From contig NC_088711.1 in NCBI RefSeq assembly GCF_963576615.1, positions 13,439,869 through 13,503,868 of the forward strand: a stretch of 64,000 bases of DNA. The letters run 5' to 3'. This DNA is from Watersipora subatra (taxonomy: Eukaryota > Bryozoa > Gymnolaemata > Cheilostomatida > Watersiporidae). Positions 12,154-22,934 of the stretch are shown piece after piece. The notes below the pieces were generated by a model. That model worked only from the letters and a program-made list of their open reading frames with translations, ran no database searches and had not been told where the DNA came from. Numbering within the stretch: position 1 is the stretch's first letter; the number at the start of each line of letters is the position of its first letter. The position numbers were made by a program, and so were the translations under genes.

Positions 12154-13652
12154 CAGTGTACCCCATCGTACAACATTAATCTGTTCTGGTGTTGGTATCA
12201 TGAGCAAAATTGTAGTTTAGAGTAGAATAGGAACACATAGTAATTATCTAATGATTAAACCCTCCCCCTGGTAAAAGAAACATCAAAATTTATATATGTA
12301 CTGTACAAATTAGAAATTAGTAACATAATACAGTGCACCCTCAGGATACGATGTTGATCCGATTCAGGGCTGGCATCATATGGTGAAAAAATCATATGTA
12401 GTGGTATAGAAACCATAGTAATTATATAATGCAAACATCCCCTGGTAAAAATCGTCAACATTTTATATAAGTTCTGAACATATTGAAAATTAGTAACAAA
12501 ATAGTATGTTAACCTTAGTAACTATAGTTACCTACAGTAACTTTATTACATTCAGTGAATTTATTGGTTATGATCTGCATTAAAAAGTAACGTTGCAATG
12601 TCTATGAGCAGTGCTACATACCATAGAAAGTTCTTACCTTCAAGACAGACGTACATACAACAAAAACTTTGAATTCATGTTGAATAAGTTAACTTTACTA
12701 AACACACACACACTTAAAGCTAAGTTTTAGTATGTATTTTTAACTACCCATTTTACTGAATTTCAACTTTGTATCACTAAAAGTCCTTTTTATCACTTAT
12801 AAGCTGTGGTCTTAGGTTTCTCTATAACTTTTAGCAGACCTGTTTAAAACATTTTTTAACCTATTTCAGCAAGAAAACCCAACCAAGCTATTTTAGTAAT
12901 GAAGTGAATTTTTGTTAGCAGGTTAAGAGAAGTTGTCTGACTACTAAGCCTTCTCTATGAAGGAATCGCAACTCCAACTTTGCTATTGGTTTTGAAGGGA
13001 AAATATTACCGTTTTACACACGAGAATGGCTTAACTGAGAGAAATCGGTGATCGTGTCTCTTTCAGGCGTTGTGAAAATATCTTCGGCGAACAGCATCTC
13101 AGTGTCTTTGTTATTTTGACCACATAATAAGCACACCAACTGCCCAATTTGAACTCTCGCGCAAAATGTTTGTTGAATTCGTATGGTGGAAAAAGATTTG
13201 TATGGTGAGGTGAAAAATCAACATGTTCCACTTCGTAAGGTAAAAAAATCATTTATCAGGGTAATCATATCCTGAGGGTAGACTGTAGTTGTATATAATG
13301 AATTAAAGTTTATAGTAAATATTATATTAATCATTAAAATGTACTATAAATTTGATATCGCTTCACTCGCACAAGATCAAGCCTTTATGAGACACGAAGA
13401 ATGCTGAACAGAGAAAGAGCATCGTATCTCTTTCAGGCTTTGTGGAAAGGATTTTGATGAACAGCATATCGGCATCTTCTCGATTCCGACGTATGCAGCA
13501 CACCAATTGCCAAAATTTTAATTTTGAGAAACATTTTTGTTGATGTCATATGGCAAGGGAAATGCCGTAACAAAGGACTGTAAAATCTTTGTGCTCTACA
13601 TCATAAAGCGAAAAACCCGTAAGACAGAGACGCCATACCCAGGGGTCCACTG
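12154..13652. mobile_element. TA-flanked element (outer copy of a nested pair)
   Basis: The left terminus CAGTGTACCCCATCGTACAA and the right terminus (reverse complement CAGTGGACCCCTGGGTATGG) are inverted and bounded by TA, as for Tc1/mariner/pogo-like elements. Its left part (12154-12330) and right part (13286-13652) match the left and right parts of the inner element, for example CCCCTGGTAAAA on the left and ATC-GTATCTCTTTCAGGC on the right. So one family member inserted into another. No transposase frame is left. Confidence 0.65.
12331..13285. mobile_element. TA-flanked element (inner copy of a nested pair)
   Basis: Terminal inverted repeats CAGTGCACCCTCAGGATACG and, on the right, the complement of CAGTCTACCCTCAGGATATG, each next to a TA. 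It interrupts an older relative spanning 12154-13652. It is about 955 bp with no ORF, so it is a non-autonomous derivative. Confidence 0.75.
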
Positions 13653-13725
13653 TATTTGATATAAGTTTCAGTCTTACCAATATCCAACATACGATGTTTA
13701 CGATATATTGTAGTTTTATTATTAA

Positions 13726-13986
13726 TTGTATGGACAACTCCTGTGATTCGTGTGGGTGCCCCAAGAAAAGATTTGCTAGTTTTGCAAATCCCTCAACATC
13801 AGGTGTTTGTGGTGCCCAGGAAGCTCTAAGTAAAAATGATAAAACTCAGACTTTAGATGAAAAGTTGTTATCAAGGAAATGACATGTGAATCAGCAAAAA
13901 AACTGACTGAACAGTTTTTTTCAAGTCAGAAAAAAGGTACTTTGATTGCGAGAGTTTGGACATCAGGAAAGATGACTCATTTTTAG
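13726..13986 (+). pseudogene. Frameshifted small coding relic, unknown
   Basis: From an ATG at about 13730 the frame reads MDNSCDSCGCPKKRF and continues to about 13880, where it stops. The frame one base over continues with EMTCESAKKLTEQFFSSQKK and TLIARVWTSGKMTHF to a stop near 13986. Both halves are hydrophilic and protein-like, which suggests one ORF broken by a small indel. It starts with a CxxCxC motif. It lies just outside the nested TA elements. I do not recognise the family. Confidence 0.35.
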
Positions 13987-14252
13987 GTTTCTAATCTATA
14001 CAATAGTGGAAAATATTAGTTTGACTTAGCTACAATATAAACTAAACTAGCTTCATCAATCAGCACAGATGAACAAAGGTGATACACATAATTCGCAGCA
14101 CTCGAGAGAGCATGCTTGTAGTGCAAATTCGATTAGCTGCTTTTGCAATGCGACCTCATAAAACATTCTAGAAAACGTCAATTGCACAACAGGAAATAGG
14201 CCTTCACCCAGGCAACACTCAATAGTAGTAGCTGAAAAAGTTAAGCACTTAC

Positions 14253-14413
14253 AGGCAATGGATCTACAGGGACCCTGAACATCACTTCAGCATGTGGGCT
14301 GACACCTCGGCCATCTAACACCACTTCATAGAAGTATTCGTAGCTAGATCGAGCAAGAGCTCTTTCTCCATCAACAAATGCCTCACATGATTGGTATCGT
14401 TGACTGCCAGCAA
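14253..14413 (-). CDS. Candidate exon, putative ectodomain repeat
   Basis: Between a TGTTGCAG acceptor and a GTAAGTGC donor the minus strand is open for 53 codons. It contains SYEYFYEVVLDGRGVSPHAE followed by VMFRVPVDPLP. The pattern (aromatic-rich strand, DGRG turn, alternating hydrophobics, VDP end) resembles the second half of a cadherin- or Ig-like beta-sandwich repeat; this is an impression, not a domain hit. Incoming phase 1, outgoing phase 0, compatible with joining to the phase-0 exon starting at 6901. Confidence 0.45.
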
Positions 14414-15561
14414 CTGCAACATTCAACATGCAGCAGTTGAACCTATCATCCTTTATTCAACAATACGTAGAGCATCTCGGCACCAGTTCTAATAGTCGAT
14501 GAACAAACAAAAGCCTGTCTTACTGCTGCTATGGTGAAATCCAATAATCAATAAGTCTATTGATTGATGCGGCACAGGCACGAGAGACAAGCCTTGGTAA
14601 CAACACAGTTTGATCAACTTCAGTAACTATCTTCTGGTCAATTGCTTTGTTTAGTTAGTGACTACACAGCAAAAAGGTCACCCACAGGTTACACAATATT
14701 GATTGCTTTCACAGGCAGCGCTGTGATAATTGATGATAGTCAAAAAGAGATAGCATCAGGAAGAGTGAACAACAGCTTTGAGAAACAACACAACACACGA
14801 CTATAATAGTACTGCACATAGAACCAGAGAGATGGCTAGATAAGCTATGATGGCAGACAAAAGCAAGGGTGAAAAACTGCTAAACAGTTGTTACCACATC
14901 AACACTCCACTGAACACGATTAGTGTTACCACAGACCTATAAACTTACTCGACCAAAGGGCCCAATGACCCTACAACTTCTACAATAATTTACGAGATGA
15001 ATTGATGAAGGATGAGTAACAAAGCTTGAGATCTATACTAGCACTAACCTTCAGCGGTATATACCAGAATCATCAAGTGTAAATCCTAATACACAAACTT
15101 CTATCAACCAAGATGACCACTTCAAGCTTCTGACAACTTGATGACTAGCAATAATATAGCACAACTAATGCAAAAAAAGATATTGCAAGATAACCATGCA
15201 GCTACCGATAGTTTCCTTTTAGCTCCTATCTTATAGCCACATATTTCACGCAAACTTGTTATGCGCAGTCTATGTTGAGTAGAATGCTCCAACTTATGCA
15301 TTCTATTTTTGAAGTACATGCACTTAACTTAAGGATTCTCGCAATAGTCATGCAAGCAGAATATGATAAAGACACTCTTCAGTCTGTCCATATGATAATG
15401 AATCTGTAGTTTTGGATCATAAGAGGGATGATAAGGAAATATCATGAGCACCCACCTGTAGCAAATAAGCTGAGGAAGCAGAATGATAAGAGATTAATAT
15501 GCCTCAACATTCTATCATAGCGTGAGACTGGCCAAAATCTACAAGCAATTAACAAGAGAGT
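14414..15561. other. Intergenic or intron; one hydrophobic minus-strand ORF
   Basis: The only item of note is a minus-strand ORF at 15122-15319 (65 codons). It has a basic start and a long hydrophobic stretch (AAWLSCNIFFCISCAILLLV), like a signal anchor. It could be a first exon for the exon at 14253-14413, but I see no clear donor. Otherwise nothing is supported. Confidence 0.3.
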
Positions 15562-16499
15562 TTAATGGTTGACTTACAACAAAATTTACATTACAGTTAT
15601 TTGGTATCAAAAGGTTCACCATGTCTTACTCTGTTGTGTTGTAGGTGTCAAATATGTAGAAATGTGATTACAAGCTCTTAAAAGCTCAAAAATGAAAAGT
15701 AAATCGCAGCCATCACGAAAACGCCGTAGATTGGAATCCCTTTATAAAACGGCTCAAATTGGACGTGGTTGAGCACGATGGCTTCTGTGTACACTTTCAT
15801 GCAACCTCATTTGTCGAAATCTTCTCACAAATATACTTCACGCATTCAATAAAAGCATGTCTATTGTCCTTGCGCTTCTATTTCATCATTATTGTAATGC
15901 TGTATTTTTGAGCATTTATTTATTTATTTATTTTCATACCTCAAAACCTGAAGTGCAAATTCGTTTAATTTTTTAACCTTAGCTCGAAGGAGTGCATATC
16001 ATCTTCTAATAAACATGACGAGCCTGTTGGTCACCGGTGATAGTCGAAAAATGCTGTAGAAATTGTTCGCGCCATTTGGCAGGAAGTATGGATCACATGA
16101 TCAGATTACGACTGGATGATCAGACCAGGCTGAAATGAAACTGTAAAGTAGCGAGCATCTATATTTCATACGGGCTTTCCGGTAGAACCTGAAGTGTTTG
16201 TCATAAAGTAGTGCTACAAGACATTTTATATTGAGCCTTTTATTGGCCTTAAATTTCACGTGATAACATCACGTGTCAAAACAATAACTACAATGTTTGA
16301 GTACGTCGTCGAAATAAAGAGATTCCAAACTACAGCGTTTTCGTGATGGCTGCGATTAACTGTTTGTTTTGAGCTTTTAAGAGCTTGTAATCACATTTCC
16401 ACATATTTTGCACCTACAACACAACAGAGTAAGACATGGTGAATCTCTTGATACCAAATAACTATAATGTGAATCTTGTTGCAAGAAAACAACCTTTAA
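15562..16499 (+). mobile_element. Family A foldback element, copy 4
   Basis: Forward copy of the longer subfamily. TTAA at both ends (15562-15565 and 16496-16499). It shares with copies 5 and 6 an extra internal segment (TTTGGCAGGAAGTATG in this orientation) that copies 1-3 lack. No coding potential. Confidence 0.85.
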
Positions 16500-16626
16500 G
16501 CTATATATATATATAAGGACAAAACTGTCTGATTTTCACAGAAATTATTCACATTATATTGCTGTTGATGACATGAGGAAGTTATGTTCACATATACGGC
16601 AGCACTGCAGGTCCTGCAAAAATGGC

Positions 16627-18022
16627 TTAAAGAATAGAGAAAGCATAATACTATTATGCTTTATTAGTTATCTTGAGGTGTTGACTGATGTTCTAAAAAA
16701 AGAATCAAGGAGATTGACCCACTAGAAGCTGAGATATAGCCAGCCAAACACAGGTCTACCTAATAAAGAATCAGAGGAAAACCCTTCGAAAATCCCGAAA
16801 ACTGTGACGTATAAAATCGACTTAATGGTCATCTGCCGGAGTTGCGCACCCTTACCGCCGTTATGTATAATGATTGTTTTGGCTACGAGATGTGAAACGC
16901 TTCTCGCGATAGTAAATAATTTACAGACTAGCTCTGGTTTCTCAGAAAAATCAACCAAACATTGTGTGGTAAAGGCATTTGCCCACAACCCCTCGCCATG
17001 ATTTTTCAAAGCAGAAGAGCGTATTTTGACTATTGGGCTTCAAATTTTAACTCGATCTCCACGGATATGCTCCGAAGATCATCTTTTCAACGAATGGCGC
17101 GTGTATAGTCTATATGCGATATCCGCGAGTTGCAGTTTGTTTAGAATAAGAAATAGGAATGGGACTTTTTGTTCCTTCATCATTTTTCTACTGTGTATCT
17201 ACTGCAGCATTCTTCTACTGCAGCATTCAGTTGATTTTCATGATTATCGTCACTATTAACAGACTGGAAGTTCACTACAGCCATAATCTTAAAAAGACTA
17301 ACTTGACCGTGCTGCTCTTGCTATAAGAAAAGAAAACGATAACTTTTGCTTTGATTTTTCTATTGATCTATTATCTTATCTATGATTATTTTTTATGATT
17401 TATATAATATTCATAATGCATATTATACAAAATAATAATATAACTGCGCATAGAATAAATGATGTAACTAATATAATTTGTAGAAAATTCCAAATGATAA
17501 CCGAGATTGATGATTGATTTAATTGATTCCATTTATTAGCTATAGTTGAAAAAATCTGAACAACGCTAAAGATGAGTCTGAATAGGGAAACTAAGTAGGA
17601 GAACAACAAAACTGGGCTGAACTAGCAAGATAGCGAAATGTTGCGAAATAATAGATGCGTGCAATTATTTTATGCTAAAACTCATCTACACGTCAGAGGG
17701 ACTGGTTCGGAATTCTAGGAGCGATGATTGTTAGGCCCAATTTGATTGTTCTATACTTCCAGGGATTAAACCAATTAAAACGCCGTGATTGTTATAGGAG
17801 AGCGCATTAGTTGGCTTAATTGACCAATGGCACACAAGTCGATTTCATACGTCATATATTGATGATTACCAAAACACTTATGTTTTTTGGTAGACCTGTG
17901 TTTGGCTGGCTATATCTCAGCTTCTGGTCGGTCAATCTCCTTGATTTTTTTTTTAGAACATCAGTCAACACCTCAAGATGAATAATAAAGCATAATAATA
18001 TTATGCTTTCTCTATTCTTTAA
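16627..18022. mobile_element. Element B: TTAA-flanked long-TIR element
   Basis: TTAA-AGAATAGAGAAAGCATAA at the left is mirrored by the right end at 18001-18022. The inverted repeat is clear for about 135 bp and continues in diverged form to about 210 bp (a TGACGTAT-AAATCGACTT block occurs in both arms). The roughly 1 kb interior contains no recognised protein; short ORFs at 16804-17259 are unsupported. It is bounded by TTAA, and its right TTAA is also the left TTAA of family A copy 5. Confidence 0.8.
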
Positions 18023-18942
18023 ACGTTGACTTGCAACAAAATTCACATTACAGTTATTTGGTATCGAAAGATTCACCATGTCTTAATGTCACCATGTCTG
18101 CTGTGTTGTAGGTGCAAGATATGTGCAAATGTGATTACAAGCTCTTAAAAGCTCAAGAATGAACAGTTAATCGTCGCCATCATGAAAACGCCATAATCAA
18201 TTTATTTCTCTGACGTACTCAAGCAATTTGGTTATTGTTTTGACACGTGATAACATCACGTGAAATTAAAGGCCAATAAAAGGCTCAATATAAAATGTCT
18301 CGTAGCACTAGTTTGTGACAAACACTTCGGGTTTGACCGAAAAGCCTGTATCGAATATAGATGCTCGCTACTTTACAGTTTTGTTTCAGCTTGGTCTAAT
18401 CGTCTAGTTGTAACCTGGTCATGTGACCCATACTTTCTGCCAAACAGCGCGAATAATTTCTGCAGCATTTTTCGACTATCCCAGGTGACCAACGGGCTTG
18501 TCATGTTTATCAGAGGATGATATGCACTCCTTTGAGCTAAGGTTAAAAAATTAAACAAATTTTTACGGTTGGTTTTGAAATATCAGTGCTTAAAATGACA
18601 GCATTACGATGATGATGAAACAGACGCGTAAGGACAATACACATTGGTTTTATTGAATGCGAGAACTACATTTGTGACACTATTTCGACGAATGAGGTTG
18701 CATGAAAGTGTAAACAGAAGCCATTTTGTTCATCTACGTCCCAATTGAGACGTTTTGGAAAGGGATTCTAATCTACAACGTTTTCGTGTTGGCTGCGATT
18801 AACTGTTCATTTTTGAGCTTTTAAGAGCTTGTAATCACATTTCCACATATTTTGCAACTACAACACAGCAGAGTAAGACATGGTGAATCTTTCTGATACC
18901 CAAATAAGTGTGATGTGAATTTTGTTGCAAGTCAACCTTTAA
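18019..18942 (-). mobile_element. Family A foldback element, copy 5
   Basis: Reverse-orientation copy of the long subfamily. Its left end shares the TTAA at 18019-18022 with element B and its right end shares the TTAA at 18939-18942 with element C, so three elements sit end to end with no filler. The first TIR base differs (ACGTTGAC instead of AGGTTGAC). No coding potential. Confidence 0.85.
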
Positions 18943-19739
18943 ACCATAACTGTCACGAACAACTTTTATTGTATTTACTAGGTAAATCAGACACGCTGAT
19001 TCCGATTTTGTACTCAAAATAAAGATTAGTCCACTAACCTTCAAAGTCATTTAGGCTTTTTTAAAGCGTTTCAATATCCGTTTCGAAAACAACACAATAG
19101 GCATTACAAGCTCCGCCCATAAATATGTGACGAAACCTAGCTTTTTCAGAAATGGAAGTTAGGAAAGTTTAGTCCGATTTAGAATAATAGAGATGGGTGT
19201 CTTAAAACCCATTATTATCTAAATCCAGCCTGTAAAATAATTTCAGTCTTTTATGAAAGGGATATAAACTATTTAAAATTGCTCGCAGCTTGTTACATGA
19301 CGTTTAAATGGGCTGGACGCCGAGAAAAATGAGCTCAAAAAGCGCGGTTTTATCACGAGCTAGCGTTGTTATCCCGCTTTTTAAATATGCAATGCTAAAT
19401 AGCTTATCTACCTTTCAGAAAAGACTGATATTATTTTTAAAGCTGGATTTAGATATTAATAGATTTTAAAACACCCATCTCTATTATTCTAAATCGGTCT
19501 AAACATCTCTACGTAACTTCTGTTCCTAAAAAGCTAGGTTACGTCAAGTATTTAGGGGCGGAGCTTGTTATGCCGATCGATCGTGTTGTTTTCGAGACCG
19601 ATATTAAAACGCTATAAAAAATCCTTTATTACTCTGAAAGTTGGTGGCCTAATCTTTATTTTGATTACAAAATCGGAATCAGCATGTCTGATTTACCTAG
19701 TAAATACGATAAAAGTTGTTCGTGGCAGTTATGGTTTAA
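18939..19739. mobile_element. Element C: TTAA-flanked full-length palindrome
   Basis: TTAA-ACCATAACTGTCACGAAC at the left is mirrored at 19719-19739. The inverted repeat runs through nearly the whole 0.8 kb: for example GGTAAATCAGACA near 18982 pairs with TGTCTGATTTACC near 19684, and GATGGGTGTCTTAAAA near 19192 pairs with TTTTAAAACACCCATC near 19466. A foldback/MITE-type element; the ORFs in it are mirror artefacts. Confidence 0.85.
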
Positions 19740-20130
19740 ACCTGTTTTCCACATACGCTGCAAACACCAATGGCAGTATCGCAAGGCTATAGGCTGTGAA
19801 ATGGAAACCTATTCCTCCAGTACCGTTGGTAGTTGCCGGCGGTCAATGCAAGAGTTTAGCGTTGTTTAACTTTTGCAACGAGGCGCATGCAATACCTTCC
19901 CAAAATGCATTGTACAAGTGAAGGTCAGCTCTTTCGAAATGGCATGATGAGCTACCATTTTTATGCATCGCATATCAATGTTCACCAGGATCAAATTTAT
20001 GATCACCAGCAACACAGCTTTATGTCAACATACACTGCTGAGCACCTCAAGTGTGATGCAAGTGTAATCCCAGCAAGATTACGGCAAAGGTTTTGCAGCT
20101 GATATGGGTACTACGCTTTAGTCTAGAGCA

Positions 20131-20655
20131 GGGGTTGACAGCCTTTTCTATTCAAAGAGCTTTTTAGAACCACCTTCCAATAAAACGAAAGCACCCATTT
20201 TGACATATATATACATTATATGTGTGTATATACCTATAACCTGTATGCTATGTACAAAAAATTATGCTACAATACATTTATGAAATCAATGAACTGCTGC
20301 AAAAAATTCATTTTTCACTTGGCTATTGGCAGTTACACTAATCGATCCTTGTGTTTAAGAAAGAAAGACCCAACCTTACACAACCCGTGCTGACTGAAAA
20401 ATGCAAAATGACAGGTAACAGGTTAGCATCATGTCCTCTTATTTAGGAGATAAAAATGCAAAACATATCTAAATATTAATGATTGGCATATCTAAAGATT
20501 AATGATGAACGCACAATACAAACCATAAAATGCAAAGTGTGCTTTCATCAGCAAAAGCAAAATTTAATTTTAACAAAATACTCACCATTTATTTTCCAAA
20601 GTCGCAAGGCGCCGAAACAGAAGAAAAAAAGTGTCACAAATTGTCGACCTTTGCC
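20131..20655. mobile_element. Possible hAT-like MITE
   Basis: The start GGGGTTGACAGCCTTTTCTA and the reverse complement of the end (AGGGCAAAGGTCGACAATTT) recall the CAGGGGT-GACAA ends of hAT elements. The flanks CTAGAGCA and CTAGAACT match at 6 of 8 positions, which could be a decayed 8-bp target duplication. No transposase frame. Weak. Confidence 0.3.
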
Positions 20656-22574
20656 CTAGAACTAATATAGATTCCACCTATAACAAAAGGTTTAGTATAA
20701 AAATTACATGTATATGGGTCACCACGGAAGATTATTTTTCTAAATTGTCAACTGGAGCTTTGGATTTATAATACTTGGCATAGTGGGTACAACCATGCTT
20801 GATAGAATGCAAGAGAACAGATAAGTGTATAGGGCTATAGGCAGTACTATTCAATATATTCAACGATGAGACTTGACCATATGAGTTCATTTTTAGAATT
20901 TATCAGAACTCATGAATAGCACTAGACATTTACACTGCTTGTATGCTCGATGAGTTTGAGATTTTACAACTGCAATGGCGTTGTTGACTTCTTATCACAT
21001 TTGGCAATAGTTTTAGAGATATGTGATGCTAGAATAATTGCTATCACCAAACAGCTATGGGCTACTGCTTCAGTCAGCTCAATACTAAGTTAGGCAGTAG
21101 GAGCAACTCTCACACTGGATAAATGGCTGGCACTTGAGCGGAGAGAATATGTCACTGAAAAATGTGAAAAGCAAACAATTACTACCTTCACTAAATACAT
21201 CTTTTACTATAACTGCAGTTATTCTCACAATTGATCAGTGTTACGGTCAACCAAACCTGGATGAGAGTGAGCGTTTGTTTCAACAGCCTACGTACACTAT
21301 TATAAACAGCTCGTGCAATAAACAAACAAACAATTTTACCTCTCTAAACCTCTGCTTTCAAGATCACCAAATGGTTACTGAACCCTATTTTTAATATTGA
21401 GGTGAAGCAACAAGTACCTATAGTTTTTGTATTTTAATTAAGGTTGGAGAGATTGCATTTTTACCCTTATTATTGAGGTTAAAATGTGAAAGAGGGTCTT
21501 CTGCTGCTACATACTATTTGGCACACAATCTTTGAATCTACTATTTAATACAATCACCAGCAAAAAAAGGCTTGCGTCAAAAGAAGTTCACTACATGGAA
21601 CAATCCAAAGCATAATGCGACCGGTACGCTGTGAAATCAACGTGAAATCAATGTGAAAATCATAGTGAGAAACTTTGTGTTTCACCAACCCTAAAAGGGT
21701 TTAGCAAAATGTATTTGTATTAATGTAACTTTGGCTTAGAAACATAAAGATATCATATGGCAAAAATGTTATAACTCTAAGTTGTTGTTCTTGAACCAAA
21801 CAAGTAAGCCAGACCCCAACCAAATTTGGCCGTGATCTCTGCATTTATCAACCAGTCGTCAATTGCAAGTAAATCTAAGTACTACACAGCGAAACATGTA
21901 AAATTAATGCTGAATATAGGCAGTTCTTATATGCAAAAAACTTGTCAAAGCATAAGTAGTTAAAAGAATAAAAAATGGGTGAAAGTGAATTAGTAAATTT
22001 TGCTAAATGTATTTACAACCAATAGAAAAGTACGAGAAAGTAATTGACTAAATCAAGTTTATTACCAACTATGGGCAAATAATTCCTATATAATAGGCCT
22101 ACAATCTCATTGATGAACTTTTAAAAAATCTAAGTCAAGAAGTTGAAAACTTGAGTGCAAGTCACAAGTAGTGTCAGTAACTACGATGATCACAGCAAAC
22201 TGCATTTCTGCCTTGATTCTCTTTTAATTAACTTTTTAAGTTAATTAAAAGAGAATCAAGAAACTTCTCTTTTAGTTAACTTTTTAAGGTAATCACTTCT
22301 TGTGTTTGTGAGTGGGTGCATTATGTTCTCTTTAGTAAAGTAGCTATCAAAAGTCTACGTTTTTGGGATTTCACCAGGAAGCACCACCCTAAGTACAGCA
22401 CCTATTTGATACATTTGTACAGCACCCATTACACAACTAACTACAACAGCACTATAACTTGTTTAATAACAAACCCTCAAAGATTGCAACAGTAACTTTT
22501 CCTGTTAGTAATTATCGCCCTAGAATCATAAAAAGAAATAAACAATAACTTTAAGCAGTAAATTCACAAAACTG
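20656..22574. other. No gene seen
   Basis: I find no supported exon. The 86-codon plus-strand ORF at 21134-21394 has no motif. A perfect hairpin occurs at 22212-22260 (separate entry). Confidence 0.4.
22212..22260. repeat. Perfect 23-bp-arm hairpin
   Basis: CTTGATTCTCTTTTAATTAA-CTT is followed by a TTT spacer and then its exact reverse complement. A partial third copy of the arm (CTTCTCTTTTAGTTAACTT) follows at about 22264. It has no obvious role. Confidence 0.85.
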
Positions 22575-22669
22575 CATCAGCCTTTGTCGATGTTCGAACC
22601 AACCTTTGTCTAGATTCGGACCAACCTCTGTCGAGATTGGGACTTGTCTAGGTTCGGACTTGTCGATGT
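22575..22669. repeat. About 22-bp tandem repeat, target of the MULE insertion
   Basis: About four degenerate units of AACCTTTGTCTAGATTCGGA-CC. The MULE at 22670-27949 inserted in its last unit; the unit continues at 27950 (TGTCGATGTTGGGACTG). Confidence 0.6.
22661..22669. repeat. MULE target-site duplication, left copy
   Basis: TGTCGATGT, repeated exactly at 27950-27958 on the other side of the element. Nine bp is the usual length for MULE insertions. Confidence 0.85.
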
Positions 22670-22754
22670 GGTAAAAGCTAGTTCCCATCAGAAAAGTCGT
22701 GCGCTCTAGGCCTGCGGTATATACGGTAGTTTTTCTTTCCCATCAGAAAAGTCT
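22670..22754 (+). repeat. MULE left terminal inverted repeat
   Basis: Inverted match to 27867-27949. The GGTATATACGGTAG core and two CCCATCAGAAAAGTC words occur in both arms. Confidence 0.85.
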
Positions 22755-22934
22755 CTTTTCCGCTTTAACTCGCTACAACCCGCGAACATATTCCTTTCTC
22801 ATCCCCACGCCACCAGTACTCGGTTGAGAAAATAATGAAAAACGATTGTTTATTGAAAATTCATAGTGCATCATTTTCATTAATGGGTTAATTTTCTATC
22901 CGAGATGAAGCCACATGTACTGGAATATCTTAAA

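Noticed and set aside
18373-18558. ORFs within family A copies (also 40355-40540)
   Set aside because: Similar short ORFs recur in copies 5 and 6 only because the element is repeated; they have no motif and are lost in the other copies.
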